Source: an uncultured Caulobacter sp.
GTDB taxonomy: Bacteria > Pseudomonadota > Alphaproteobacteria > Caulobacterales > Caulobacteraceae
NCBI GenBank assembly: GCA_937991555.1
Contig: CALKHU010000023.1
Span: 1-12,151, forward strand
DNA length: 12,151 nt
Direction of reading: 5' to 3'
Both the position numbers and the translations under genes were made by a program. Below, one piece after another: positions 1 to 6,446 of the stretch; position 1 is the first letter of the stretch, and each line of letters starts with the position of its first letter. The notes under the pieces were generated by a model. The model saw only the letters and a program-made list of their open reading frames with translations, had not been told where the DNA came from and did no database searches.

Positions 1-651
1 TTCGACGAATCCCGTCGGCGCGGCCGGCGCGCGGGGGGCGACCGCGCCGCCCGACCCGGTTGTGCGGGTCAGGTTGGCGTAGACTTCCGCGACCGTCAGC
101 GCGCGGCCGCCGCCGTAGAAGATCGAGCGATTGGCCCCGGCCGCATCCGGGAAATAGGCGGCGGCGGACCCGTTGGGGTTGGTCTTCACCGCCTCGATCA
201 GCCGTGCCGCGCCCTGGGGGCCCAGGAAATGGGCCGCGTAGAGCTCGCCCGCGGTCGGCTGGCGACCGATGCGGCCCGACAGATAGGCGGCGTTGTCCGA
301 GGTCATTTCGCCGACCATCAGCGAGGCGGCATGAGGGTCGAAGCGCAGGTTCATCACCGCCTCGCGCGCCTCGGACCCGCTGACGCGATAGCGGCCGTCG
401 GCCCCGCGGACGATCAGGTCCGCGTAGCGGGCGTAGCCGTACTTGGCGCCGTGCTTCTTGAGCGTGGAGAGCCAGGTCTGCTCGACGAACTGGAACAGGC
501 CGGCGGCCGATGAGGTCTGCGCCTTGGCGCGCGGATTGTAGCCGCTCTCCCGTTTGGCGGTGCGCATCAGGAACGAGAAATCCACGCCCGTCGCCTGCGA
601 CGCGCGCTGGATGGCCGTCTCGACGACCCCACGGATTCCTTCAACCGCCAT
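1..651 (-). CDS. SLT-domain lytic transglycosylase-like protein (C-terminus beyond left edge)
   Basis: The frame stays open from the ATG at 651-649 to the window edge, giving 217 residues without the C-terminus. Residues about 8-75 look like a lysozyme-like SLT fold: ATGVDFSFL, then TAKRESGYNP with the likely catalytic Glu35, then SSAAGLFQF and a W that normally lines the glycan cleft. Further on, ELYAAHFLGPQGAARLI (about 137-152) also fits this family, and the chain becomes Ala/Pro/Gly-rich near the edge. Such enzymes cleave peptidoglycan glycan strands, often to let flagella, pili or secretion machines through the wall; which one applies here is not visible. No clear signal peptide is seen. 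An in-frame ATG at 672-670 would add seven residues, but it abuts the CtrA-type box and has no ribosome-binding site. I prefer 651 because the fold begins about 12 residues later, as I recall for relatives. Function class is fairly sure, start is not. Confidence 0.85.
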   Translation of the reverse strand, partial: MAVEGIRGVVETAIQRASQATGVDFSFLMRTAKRESGYNPRAKAQTSSAAGLFQFVEQTWLSTLKKHGAKYGYARYADLIVRGADGRYRVSGSEAREAVMNLRFDPHAASLMVGEMTSDNAAYLSGRIGRQPTAGELYAAHFLGPQGAARLIEAVKTNPNGSAAAYFPDAAGANRSIFYGGGRALTVAEVYANLTRTTGSGGAVAPRAPAAPTGFVE

Positions 652-674
652 GGTTCCGGAATCGCCGATCATGG

Positions 675-690
675 TTAAGCCGCGATTAAC
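675..690. promoter_or_regulatory. CtrA-type binding box, TTAA-N7-TTAAC, readable on both strands
   Basis: TTAA at 675-678, seven bases, then TTAAC at 686-690 match the full consensus for the Caulobacter cell-cycle response regulator CtrA. The flanking bases make it an inverted repeat (GGTTAA at 673-678, TTAACC at 686-691), so the minus strand also reads TTAA-N7-TTAAC. It lies between the divergent transglycosylase and TonB-like genes. If CtrA overlaps a -35 element, plus-strand transcription would begin near 715-725, about 100 nt before the TonB-like ATG. Minus-strand transcription would begin near 645-650, practically at the transglycosylase start, making that message nearly leaderless. Repression of one or both genes is equally possible. 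The match is seen; occupancy and direction are inferred. Confidence 0.65.
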
Positions 691-813
691 CACGTTCCGG
701 GGCGGACAACCGTCGGAAACGAACGTTTGATGTAAGTGCCTCGCAACAACAATTTCCAGTTGCTGAAGCGCCGTTTCGGCGAGACGCTCGTTCCAACCAC
801 AACAGAGACCCAA

Positions 814-820
814 GGGAGGG
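814..820 (+). promoter_or_regulatory. Ribosome binding site of the TonB-like gene
   Basis: The purine run GGGAGGG lies 5 nt before the ATG at 826. It decides the start: an in-frame GTG at 736 would add 30 residues but has no Shine-Dalgarno-like sequence before it, and those residues (rich in N, Q, T and R) do not look like part of a TonB N-terminus. Confidence 0.75.
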
Positions 821-825
821 TCGCC

Positions 826-1545
826 ATGGTTGCTCGCGCTGTCGCTTCGCCATTTGACGGAGGGGGGCGCCGCAAGCGCCTCTCCCCCGCCACGCTGGTC
901 GCCCTGACCGCCTCGATCGCGGTCCATGTCGCTCTCGGCGGCTACCTCGCCTACAAGCAGTTCGCCGTGCCTGAGGGCGAGGAATACGTCGGTCCCGAAG
1001 ATGTGCCGCCGATCGTCATCGAACAGAAGCGCAAGACCGTCGTCACACCCGACAGCAAGCCGACGCCGGTCCCGCCGATCCACAAGTCAACGCCCGTAGC
1101 CACCGCCGAGGTCGACACCCTGCCGATCGCGCCCCCTGACGAGGTTCTCAAAGGCGAACCGCCGATCGGCCCCATCGCGTCGCTGGACCCGGTGATCGGC
1201 CCGTCCCTGGGCGACGGCCTCGAACCGGTCCCGGCGCCGGTGGTGACCCGGCCCGACTGGATCCGGATGCCCGGTCCGAAGGAGTTCGCCCGCTACTTCC
1301 CCGAACGGGCGGCGCGGCTCGAAGTCAGCGGCTCGGCCACCCTCGCCTGCCTGGTGGCCGCCAACGGGACCGTCGGCAGCTGCCAGGTCGTGAAAGAGGC
1401 CCCCGACGACATGGGCTTCGGCAAGGCGGCTCTGAAGCTGGCGCCCTATTTCCGGATGAAGCCGCAGCTGGTCGACGGCAAGCCGGTCGATGGCGCGATG
1501 GTCAAGATTCCGATCCGCTTCGACATCGCCGACAGCGCCGGATGA
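826..1545 (+). CDS. TonB-family energy transducer protein
   Basis: This 239-residue protein has the three-part layout of TonB. A short basic cytoplasmic tail (GGRRKR, residues 12-18) precedes one transmembrane helix (about 21-43). That helix contains SIAVH, an S-x3-H pair (Ser30, His34) like the one E. coli TonB uses with ExbB/ExbD. Residues about 48-145 form a proline-rich periplasmic spacer. Residues about 150-232 are a TonB C-terminal domain with the usual pattern: FPERAARLEVSG, two cysteines (175 and 186), G-F-G-K-A-A-L, and a final IPIRF. Such proteins carry proton-motive energy to outer-membrane receptors; a TonB-dependent receptor lies about 2.8 kb downstream at 4342-6438, but a functional link is only inferred. 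No exbB or exbD is in the window. The gene stands alone, downstream of a CtrA-type box and followed by a hairpin. A role in a different TonB_C process cannot be excluded. Confidence 0.85.
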   Translation: MVARAVASPFDGGGRRKRLSPATLVALTASIAVHVALGGYLAYKQFAVPEGEEYVGPEDVPPIVIEQKRKTVVTPDSKPTPVPPIHKSTPVATAEVDTLPIAPPDEVLKGEPPIGPIASLDPVIGPSLGDGLEPVPAPVVTRPDWIRMPGPKEFARYFPERAARLEVSGSATLACLVAANGTVGSCQVVKEAPDDMGFGKAALKLAPYFRMKPQLVDGKPVDGAMVKIPIRFDIADSAG

Positions 1546-1552
1546 CGGTATC

Positions 1553-1580
1553 GGGGACACGCCTTCAAAGGCGTGTCCCC
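1553..1580. terminator. Strong hairpin between convergent genes, probable bidirectional terminator
   Basis: GGGGACACGCC (1553-1563) and GGCGTGTCCCC (1570-1580) are perfect complements of 11 bp around a six-base loop TTCAAA, whose outer bases can also pair. It starts 7 nt after the TonB-like stop codon and ends 8 nt before the acyl-CoA dehydrogenase stop codon, so it could end transcription from both sides. There is no T-run on either strand, as is common in very GC-rich genomes, so it may act as an RNA 3'-end stabiliser rather than a classic intrinsic terminator. Confidence 0.65.
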
Positions 1581-1588
1581 TGGCCGGC

Positions 1589-2758
1589 CTAGTAGCTCTT
1601 CGGCAGCCCGAGAACCTTCTCGCCGATGAAGTTGAGGATCATCTCGCGGCTGACAGGGGCGATGCGGGCGATCATCGCCTCGCGCAGGTAGCGCTCGACG
1701 TCATACTCCTTCGCGTAGCCCATGCCGCCGTGCGCCAGCACGGCCGCCTCGCAGGCCCGGAACCCGGCCTCGCCGCCCAGGTACTTGGCGGCGTTGGCCT
1801 CGGCCCCGCATTCACGCCCCGCGTCGAACAGGGCGGCGGCCTTGAAGCCGAGCAGATTGGCGGCCTCCAGCTCCGCCCAGGCCCGGGCGAGCGGGTGCTG
1901 GACGCCCTGGTTCTGGCCGATGGGCCGACCGAACACCACGCGTTCGTTGGCGTAGCCGGCGGCCTTGCGCAGCGCGGCGCGGCCAAGGCCGACGGCCTCA
2001 ATGGCGAACAGGGTGCGCTCGGGGTTGAGGCCGCTGAGCAGGTACTGGAAGCCCTTGCCCTCCTCGCCGACCAGGTCTTCGGCCGGGACGTGCAGGTCCT
2101 CGATGAAGAGCATGTTACATTCGACCGCCTTGCGGCCCATCTTCGGGATCGGCTTGGCCTCGATCCTGGCGCGGTCGAAGTCCGTGTAGAACAGCGACAG
2201 CCCCTGCATCGGCTTGGCCACCTGGTCCTTCGGGGTGGTCCGCGCGATGATCAGGATCTTGTTGGCCCGCTGGGCCATGGTGGTCCAGATCTTCCGGCCG
2301 GTGATCCGGTAGCCGTTGCCGCTCTTCTCGGCGCGCGTCTCCAGGCTGGAGGTGTCGAGCCCGCTGTTCGGCTCGGTGACCGCGAAACAGGCCTTGTCCT
2401 CGCCGGCGATGATCCGCGGCAGATGCCGCTGCTTCTGCTCGGCCGTGCCGAACTTCACCACGGGCATCAGGCCAAAGATGTTCAGGTGGATGGCGCTGGC
2501 TCCCGAGAAGCCCGCGCCCGACTCGGCCACCGTCTGCATCACGTGGCAGGCCTCGGTCAGGCCGAGGCCCGCGCCGCCGTATTCCTCAGGCATGGCGACG
2601 CCCAGCCAGCCGCCCTCCGCCATGGCGGCGGCGAAGGCTTCGGGGAAATCGCCGGTCTCGTCGGTGCGGCGCCAGTAGTCGTCGTCGAACTGGGCGCAGA
2701 CGCGGCCCACGGCCTCCCGGATCGCCTCCTGTTCTTCGGTCGGCCAGAAGCTGCTCAT
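1589..2758 (-). CDS. Acyl-CoA dehydrogenase family protein
   Basis: The 389-residue length is typical of a complete acyl-CoA dehydrogenase. The helical N-terminal domain begins FWPTEEQEAIREAVGR. CFAVTEPNSGLDTSS (about 124-138) is the FAD-binding middle-domain signature, followed by GRKIWTT (154-160). The C-terminal domain has VFGRPIGQNQGVQHPLA (275-291) and AHGGMGYAKEYDVERYLRE (342-360). The enzyme should introduce a trans-2 double bond into an acyl-CoA, passing electrons to ETF. The usual Glu near the C-terminus (the EGT motif of medium-chain enzymes) is absent: the end reads ARIAPVSREMILNFIGEK. Glu247 in GLNPERTLFA sits where isovaleryl-CoA and long-chain dehydrogenases keep their base, so it is probably the catalytic residue. 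The ATG shares ATGA with the end of the upstream flavoprotein gene, so the two are translationally coupled. The substrate cannot be told; a branched or modified acyl-CoA is possible. Confidence 0.93.
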   Translation of the reverse strand: MSSFWPTEEQEAIREAVGRVCAQFDDDYWRRTDETGDFPEAFAAAMAEGGWLGVAMPEEYGGAGLGLTEACHVMQTVAESGAGFSGASAIHLNIFGLMPVVKFGTAEQKQRHLPRIIAGEDKACFAVTEPNSGLDTSSLETRAEKSGNGYRITGRKIWTTMAQRANKILIIARTTPKDQVAKPMQGLSLFYTDFDRARIEAKPIPKMGRKAVECNMLFIEDLHVPAEDLVGEEGKGFQYLLSGLNPERTLFAIEAVGLGRAALRKAAGYANERVVFGRPIGQNQGVQHPLARAWAELEAANLLGFKAAALFDAGRECGAEANAAKYLGGEAGFRACEAAVLAHGGMGYAKEYDVERYLREAMIARIAPVSREMILNFIGEKVLGLPKSY

Positions 2759-3738
2759 GCGCGTCCCCTTGTCTGGTTGTCGAACCGGCGCGGGTCGAGC
2801 CGCGCGGCGTATGGTCCCGGATCGTCGCCAGCGAGATAGGCCGCGACCACCTGGCCGACAAGCGGAGCCAGGAGCCAGCCGTTGCGGCGTGCGCCGGCGG
2901 CGACGATCACGCCGGGCGCGGTGCTCGGACCGACCATCGGCAGGCCGTCCGGCGTGGCGGCGCGGACGCCGGTCTCGGCCCGGAAATCCAGGCCGGAAAG
3001 CTCGGGCAGCAGGTCGGAAGCGGCCCTACGCAGCCGCTCGACCATGGCCGGGTCAATGGATCGGTCGGCGAGACCGCGCTCCATCGTGGCTCCGACCGCG
3101 GCGCCCTGCGCGTCCGGACAGATGTAGACCCCGTCGCCACGCAGCACCGGACCGGTGTCCGGCCCGCCTGACAGGCGCAGGATGTGGCCCTTGATCGGTT
3201 CGATATGGGCGAGCTCCGGCGCGAGCCCGGCTCCGCCGGCGCCGGTGGCCACGACCAGCGGACCGCCGGGCGGGGCCTCGGCCGTCTCGAACGCCACGCC
3301 CTCGGCCGTCGCCGCCGCGCGCAGCGCCGCCAGGGCCGGCCGGGGCGACAGACGCCAGTCGTCGGGCGTCAGGAGGCGGTCTCCGTAGAGGGAGACCCTG
3401 GCGCCGATCGACCGCATCCGCGCGGCGACCTCGCCCAGGCGCTCGCCCATGTAGGCCGCGCCGGAGCGGTCGATCGCGAGGCCGATGCCGTCCGCCAGGT
3501 CGCCCCACAGGTCCCGGCCGTGGCGCAGAAGCTCGAAATGACCGGCCGACGCCGGATCGAGAGCAGCCTCGGAGGCCGGGGCCAGCATGCCCGCGGCGAC
3601 GCCCGAGGCGTTGTCTCCGGATTCGGCCGGGTCGAAGACGGTCACGGCCGCTCCCCGGCGCGCCAGCTCCAGCGCCGTGGCCAGGCCAAGCACGCCCGCG
3701 CCGGCCACCGTCACCTTCACGCCGCTCAGGTTCGCCAT
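2755..3738 (-). CDS. FAD-dependent amine/amino-acid oxidase, ThiO (glycine oxidase)-like
   Basis: This 327-residue DAO-family flavoprotein starts with a Rossmann dinucleotide motif, VAGAGVLGLATALELARRG (11-29; G13, G15, G18), and an acidic residue, D36, ending the second strand. PIKGHILRL (181-189) matches the segment before the substrate domain in ThiO proteins. GVRAATPDGLPMVG (257-270) and GARRNGWLLAPLVG (282-295) form the C-terminal FAD/substrate region. R285 aligns with the Arg that binds the substrate carboxylate in Bacillus ThiO (GHFRNG motif). The family oxidises glycine or small amines to imines, giving H2O2 or reducing another acceptor; in thiamine synthesis it supplies iminoglycine for the thiazole. 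No thiG, thiS or thiE is nearby. Instead it overlaps an acyl-CoA dehydrogenase by 4 nt, so another amino-acid-like substrate is possible. No strong ribosome-binding site precedes the ATG at 3738. Confidence 0.8.
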   Translation of the reverse strand: MANLSGVKVTVAGAGVLGLATALELARRGAAVTVFDPAESGDNASGVAAGMLAPASEAALDPASAGHFELLRHGRDLWGDLADGIGLAIDRSGAAYMGERLGEVAARMRSIGARVSLYGDRLLTPDDWRLSPRPALAALRAAATAEGVAFETAEAPPGGPLVVATGAGGAGLAPELAHIEPIKGHILRLSGGPDTGPVLRGDGVYICPDAQGAAVGATMERGLADRSIDPAMVERLRRAASDLLPELSGLDFRAETGVRAATPDGLPMVGPSTAPGVIVAAGARRNGWLLAPLVGQVVAAYLAGDDPGPYAARLDPRRFDNQTRGRA

Positions 3739-3818
3739 GGCCCCGCAATCGGCGACCCGGCGTCCCGGGTCAAGCGTGCGGACGGAACTTGAGGCCTCGC
3801 CGGACGATTTCCGACACG
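3739..3818. promoter_or_regulatory. Divergent promoter region with a 7-bp inverted repeat
   Basis: This 80-nt gap separates the start codons of the ThiO-like gene (minus) and the CinA-like gene (plus), so it must hold signals for both. GACCCGG at 3754-3760 and CCGGGTC at 3765-3771 form a perfect inverted repeat around CGTC, which could be an operator or a small hairpin at the 5' end of one transcript. No convincing -35/-10 pair could be picked out. Confidence 0.35.
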
Positions 3819-4334
3819 ATGGCCGCCACCGAAGCCCTTGCCCCCGCGCTGCCCGACCGCATCGACCGGCTGGCCCGGGCGGTGCTCGCGTCCGCCTGCG
3901 ATCACAACCTGACCCTCGCCACGGCCGAGAGCTGCACAGGCGGACTGCTGGCGTCGCTGCTGACGGACATCCCGGGCTGCTCGCACGCGTTCGAGCGCGG
4001 CTTCGTGGTCTATACCGACGAGGCCAAGCGCGAATTGCTGGGCGTTTCCGACAGGCTCCTCGAACAGGAAGGCGCGGTGTCGGAGGCGGTGGCGCGGGCG
4101 ATGGCGGAAGGGGCGCTGGCCCGGTCCAGGGCCGCCGTGGCGGTGTCGGTCACCGGCTACGCGGAAAGTCCCGAGGGCTGCGAAGGCGAGCCGGGCCTGG
4201 TGCACTTCGCCTGCGCCCGCCACGGCGCCGCCACCCTCCACCGCCGGGATCGGTTCGGCGAGATCGGCCGGGCCGGCGTGAGACTGGCCTGCCTCGAGAC
4301 CGCCCTGCGCCTGATCCAGCGGCAGATCGGCTGA
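3819..4334 (+). CDS. Stand-alone CinA C-terminal domain protein (PncC-like nicotinamide-nucleotide amidase)
   Basis: At 171 residues this is the size of the single-domain PncC/YgaD group and lacks the MoCF-like N-terminal domain of full CinA. TLATAESCTGGLLASLL (32-48) is the hallmark segment with nucleophile Ser38. It is followed by FERGFVVYTDEAKRELLGV (58-76), where EAK carries Lys70 of the proposed catalytic set, and by GAVSEAVARAMAEGAL (85-100). PncC enzymes deamidate nicotinamide mononucleotide to nicotinate mononucleotide for NAD salvage. The normally rigid AVS(V/I)(T/S)GIAGP-GG segment reads AVSVTGYAESPEGCEGEP (108-125), losing the GP and GG glycines, so activity or specificity may be altered. 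I chose the ATG at 3819; an in-frame TTG at 3789 would add ten residues. Neither start has a good ribosome-binding site. Its stop lies 7 nt from the stop of the convergent receptor gene. Confidence 0.82.
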   Translation: MAATEALAPALPDRIDRLARAVLASACDHNLTLATAESCTGGLLASLLTDIPGCSHAFERGFVVYTDEAKRELLGVSDRLLEQEGAVSEAVARAMAEGALARSRAAVAVSVTGYAESPEGCEGEPGLVHFACARHGAATLHRRDRFGEIGRAGVRLACLETALRLIQRQIG

Positions 4335-4341
4335 ACGGTCG

Positions 4342-6438
4342 TTACGGCCGCCAGATCAGGCCCAGCCGCACCGTACGGGGCTGGTCGAAGCTTTCGATCC
4401 CGTCCGCCGTCTGGGCGGTCTCGACCGCGGCGTCGGCGAGATTCTCGGCGGCGAAGTAGAGCACGGCGGACGGGCTGACCGTCCAGTCGACGCGCGCGTC
4501 CAGCGTCGTGGCGGCTGACAGGCGGCGGGTGTTGAGGTCGTCGTCCCAGCGGTCGCCTTCGTGGCGAAGCGTCACCCGCAGCCGCAGGGCGTCGGTCGGT
4601 CTCCACAGCAGGTCGGCGCTGGCCGTGACTTCCGGCGTCTGCGCGGGACGCAGGCCGGTCAGCTGCGGGGCTGCCGTTCCGCCATCGACCTCGGCCGTCG
4701 TCCAGGCGCCGGCGAGGCGGAGGTCCATGGCGTCCGACAGCGGCCAGGTCAGCTCGGCCTCGACGCCCCGGGCGTCGACGTCGCCGGCGTTCTGGCGCTG
4801 GCGCAGCACGCCGCCGGCCGGGATGAAGCCTGCGACCGGGAAGACGCCGGGCCCGAAGCCGATGGTGACGTTGGTCACCGCCCCTTCGAGGCGATTGGCG
4901 AAGAGGGTCACGGACCAGTCCACGGCCTGTTCGCCGCCGATCCCGAACTCGGCGCCGTAGAGGACTTCCGGCTCCAGCGCGGCGTTGGCCTCGGTGACGT
5001 CGTTGCCGACCCGGAACGGACGATGCAGTTCGTTCAGCGTCGGGGCGCGGAAGCCGGCGTAGCCCGCGGCGCGGAGATGGAAGTCGCCGAAGTCTCGCCG
5101 CACGCCCGCCCGCGCCGTGGGTTGCCAGCCCTCGGCGTCGCGCGGCCGGAAGTCCAGCGTCGTGGCCCCCGTCGCAAGGTCGCGTTCGACCCGCTCGCCG
5201 TCGTAGCTGGCCCACCGGTCGAGACGGATCCCGCCGGTGACGAGCCAGTCCGCCCCGCTCCACCAGGCTTCGCCGTAGACGCCCGCGACCGACTGACCGC
5301 CGCCGGCGATCCGGCCGCGGGTGAAGGCGCCGCCGAGGTAGCGGAAGTGCTCGCGCGTCTCACCGTCGAACCAGCGCGCGTCGGCGCCGATCTCCCAGCC
5401 GCCGTCCCCGGTGTCATGGCGCAGGGCAGCGTTGAACCCCAGCCCCGTCGCCGGCGTCGCGTACTGGCGGCTGGCGGGGGTGGTGAAGGCGCGGCCGGCG
5501 CCGACGGCGGCCGAACTGTTCTCGAAATCCGACGCCCTGGCCCAAGCCTGCAGGCGCCAGGCGTTGCCGATGCCGGGGGACCGGCCGACGAACGTCGCGG
5601 ACGCCGAGAGGCCGGTCGCGCTCGAGGCCGCGCCGTCGAGGCCGCTGTCGCGCGCTTCGCGATACCCGGCCACGCGCAGGGACAGGTCAGCGGCGTCCCA
5701 GCGCGGCGACCAGCGGACCGCGAGGCTCGCGGCTTCGAAGGCCAGCGGCCGGTCGGCGGCGCCCCGTCCGGCCCCAACCGGAATCCAGCCGTCCGTCGCC
5801 TGCGCGGAACCGAAGACGGCGATGTCGCCGGCGGCGGCCGCGAACTGGCCGCCGCGCAGGCCGCGCTCTCCGGCGAAGAGCTCGTATTCGCCGGCCTCGG
5901 GCAGGCGCGAGCGCTCGAGCAGCTGCACCGTCCCGGTCAGGGCGCCCGCGCCGTAGGGGCCGGCCCCGGCGCCGCGGATGACCAGAGCGCCCTCGAGGGA
6001 CGCCGGCGGCAGGCCCGACCAGAGCACCCAGCCGCCGAACGGGTCGTTCTGGGGCACGCCGTCCAGCGTCACCAGGGCCCGGCCGGCGCCGGAACCGGCG
6101 ACGCCGCGCACGGTCAGCCCCTGGGTGGTCGGGTTGGAGGCGACGCTCGACGTCCGCCGGAACAGCTGGACCCCGGGAACCAGCGTCAGCGCCTCGTCCA
6201 CGCGGGGGGCCGTCGCCATCGCCGCGGGCTCCACGGCGACGACGCCGAACGCCGCGTCCGTCGGCGAGGCCGCGAGCCGGGCGGCCGTCACCGTGACCGC
6301 CTCGACCTCGTCCGGCGGGGCGCAGACGATCCGGCCGCCGGCCGTGAACGACGGCCGGCCGCCGCACGGCACGTTGGCGAGGATCGTGTCGGCCGCCGGC
6401 GCGGGGGCCGGCGGGGCGTCGGCGAAGAAGAGGACCAT
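4342..6438 (-). CDS. TonB-dependent outer-membrane receptor
   Basis: The 698-residue product fits a 22-stranded TonB-dependent receptor. VEAVTVTAARL (45-55) is a good TonB box. A plug domain follows (about 58-175) with DEALTLVPGVQLFRR, SNPTTQGLTVRGV, ALVTLDGVPQNDPFGGW and GAGPYGAGALTGTVQL. The rest is alternating beta-strand sequence, with YAGFRAPTLNEL in the distal barrel and a short C-terminal strand ending LIWRP. The gene starts 8 nt after the stop of the PQQ dehydrogenase gene, behind the purine run AAGAGGG, so the two are probably co-transcribed. This suggests uptake of the enzyme's substrate or cofactor, as E. coli PqqU (YncD) does for PQQ, but nothing in the sequence shows the ligand. 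The N-terminus is odd: MVLFFADAPPAPAPAAD has only a very short hydrophobic stretch, and no alternative start gives a normal signal peptide. Cys25 and Cys39 flank the segment before the TonB box. Confidence 0.92.
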   Translation of the reverse strand: MVLFFADAPPAPAPAADTILANVPCGGRPSFTAGGRIVCAPPDEVEAVTVTAARLAASPTDAAFGVVAVEPAAMATAPRVDEALTLVPGVQLFRRTSSVASNPTTQGLTVRGVAGSGAGRALVTLDGVPQNDPFGGWVLWSGLPPASLEGALVIRGAGAGPYGAGALTGTVQLLERSRLPEAGEYELFAGERGLRGGQFAAAAGDIAVFGSAQATDGWIPVGAGRGAADRPLAFEAASLAVRWSPRWDAADLSLRVAGYREARDSGLDGAASSATGLSASATFVGRSPGIGNAWRLQAWARASDFENSSAAVGAGRAFTTPASRQYATPATGLGFNAALRHDTGDGGWEIGADARWFDGETREHFRYLGGAFTRGRIAGGGQSVAGVYGEAWWSGADWLVTGGIRLDRWASYDGERVERDLATGATTLDFRPRDAEGWQPTARAGVRRDFGDFHLRAAGYAGFRAPTLNELHRPFRVGNDVTEANAALEPEVLYGAEFGIGGEQAVDWSVTLFANRLEGAVTNVTIGFGPGVFPVAGFIPAGGVLRQRQNAGDVDARGVEAELTWPLSDAMDLRLAGAWTTAEVDGGTAAPQLTGLRPAQTPEVTASADLLWRPTDALRLRVTLRHEGDRWDDDLNTRRLSAATTLDARVDWTVSPSAVLYFAAENLADAAVETAQTADGIESFDQPRTVRLGLIWRP

Positions 6439-6446
6439 GCCCTCTT

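Noticed and set aside
736..825. A 30-residue N-terminal extension of the TonB-like protein from a GTG
   Set aside because: No ribosome-binding site before the GTG, unlike the strong GGGAGGG before ATG 826. The region is better explained as promoter and leader.
1490..2839. Long open frame of 449 codons on the plus strand, opposite the acyl-CoA dehydrogenase
   Set aside because: It has no recognisable domain, is rich in Arg/Gly/Ala/His/Leu from mirrored codons, runs through the hairpin at 1553-1580, and is antisense to a gene with clear family motifs. Long antisense frames are expected in such GC-rich coding DNA.
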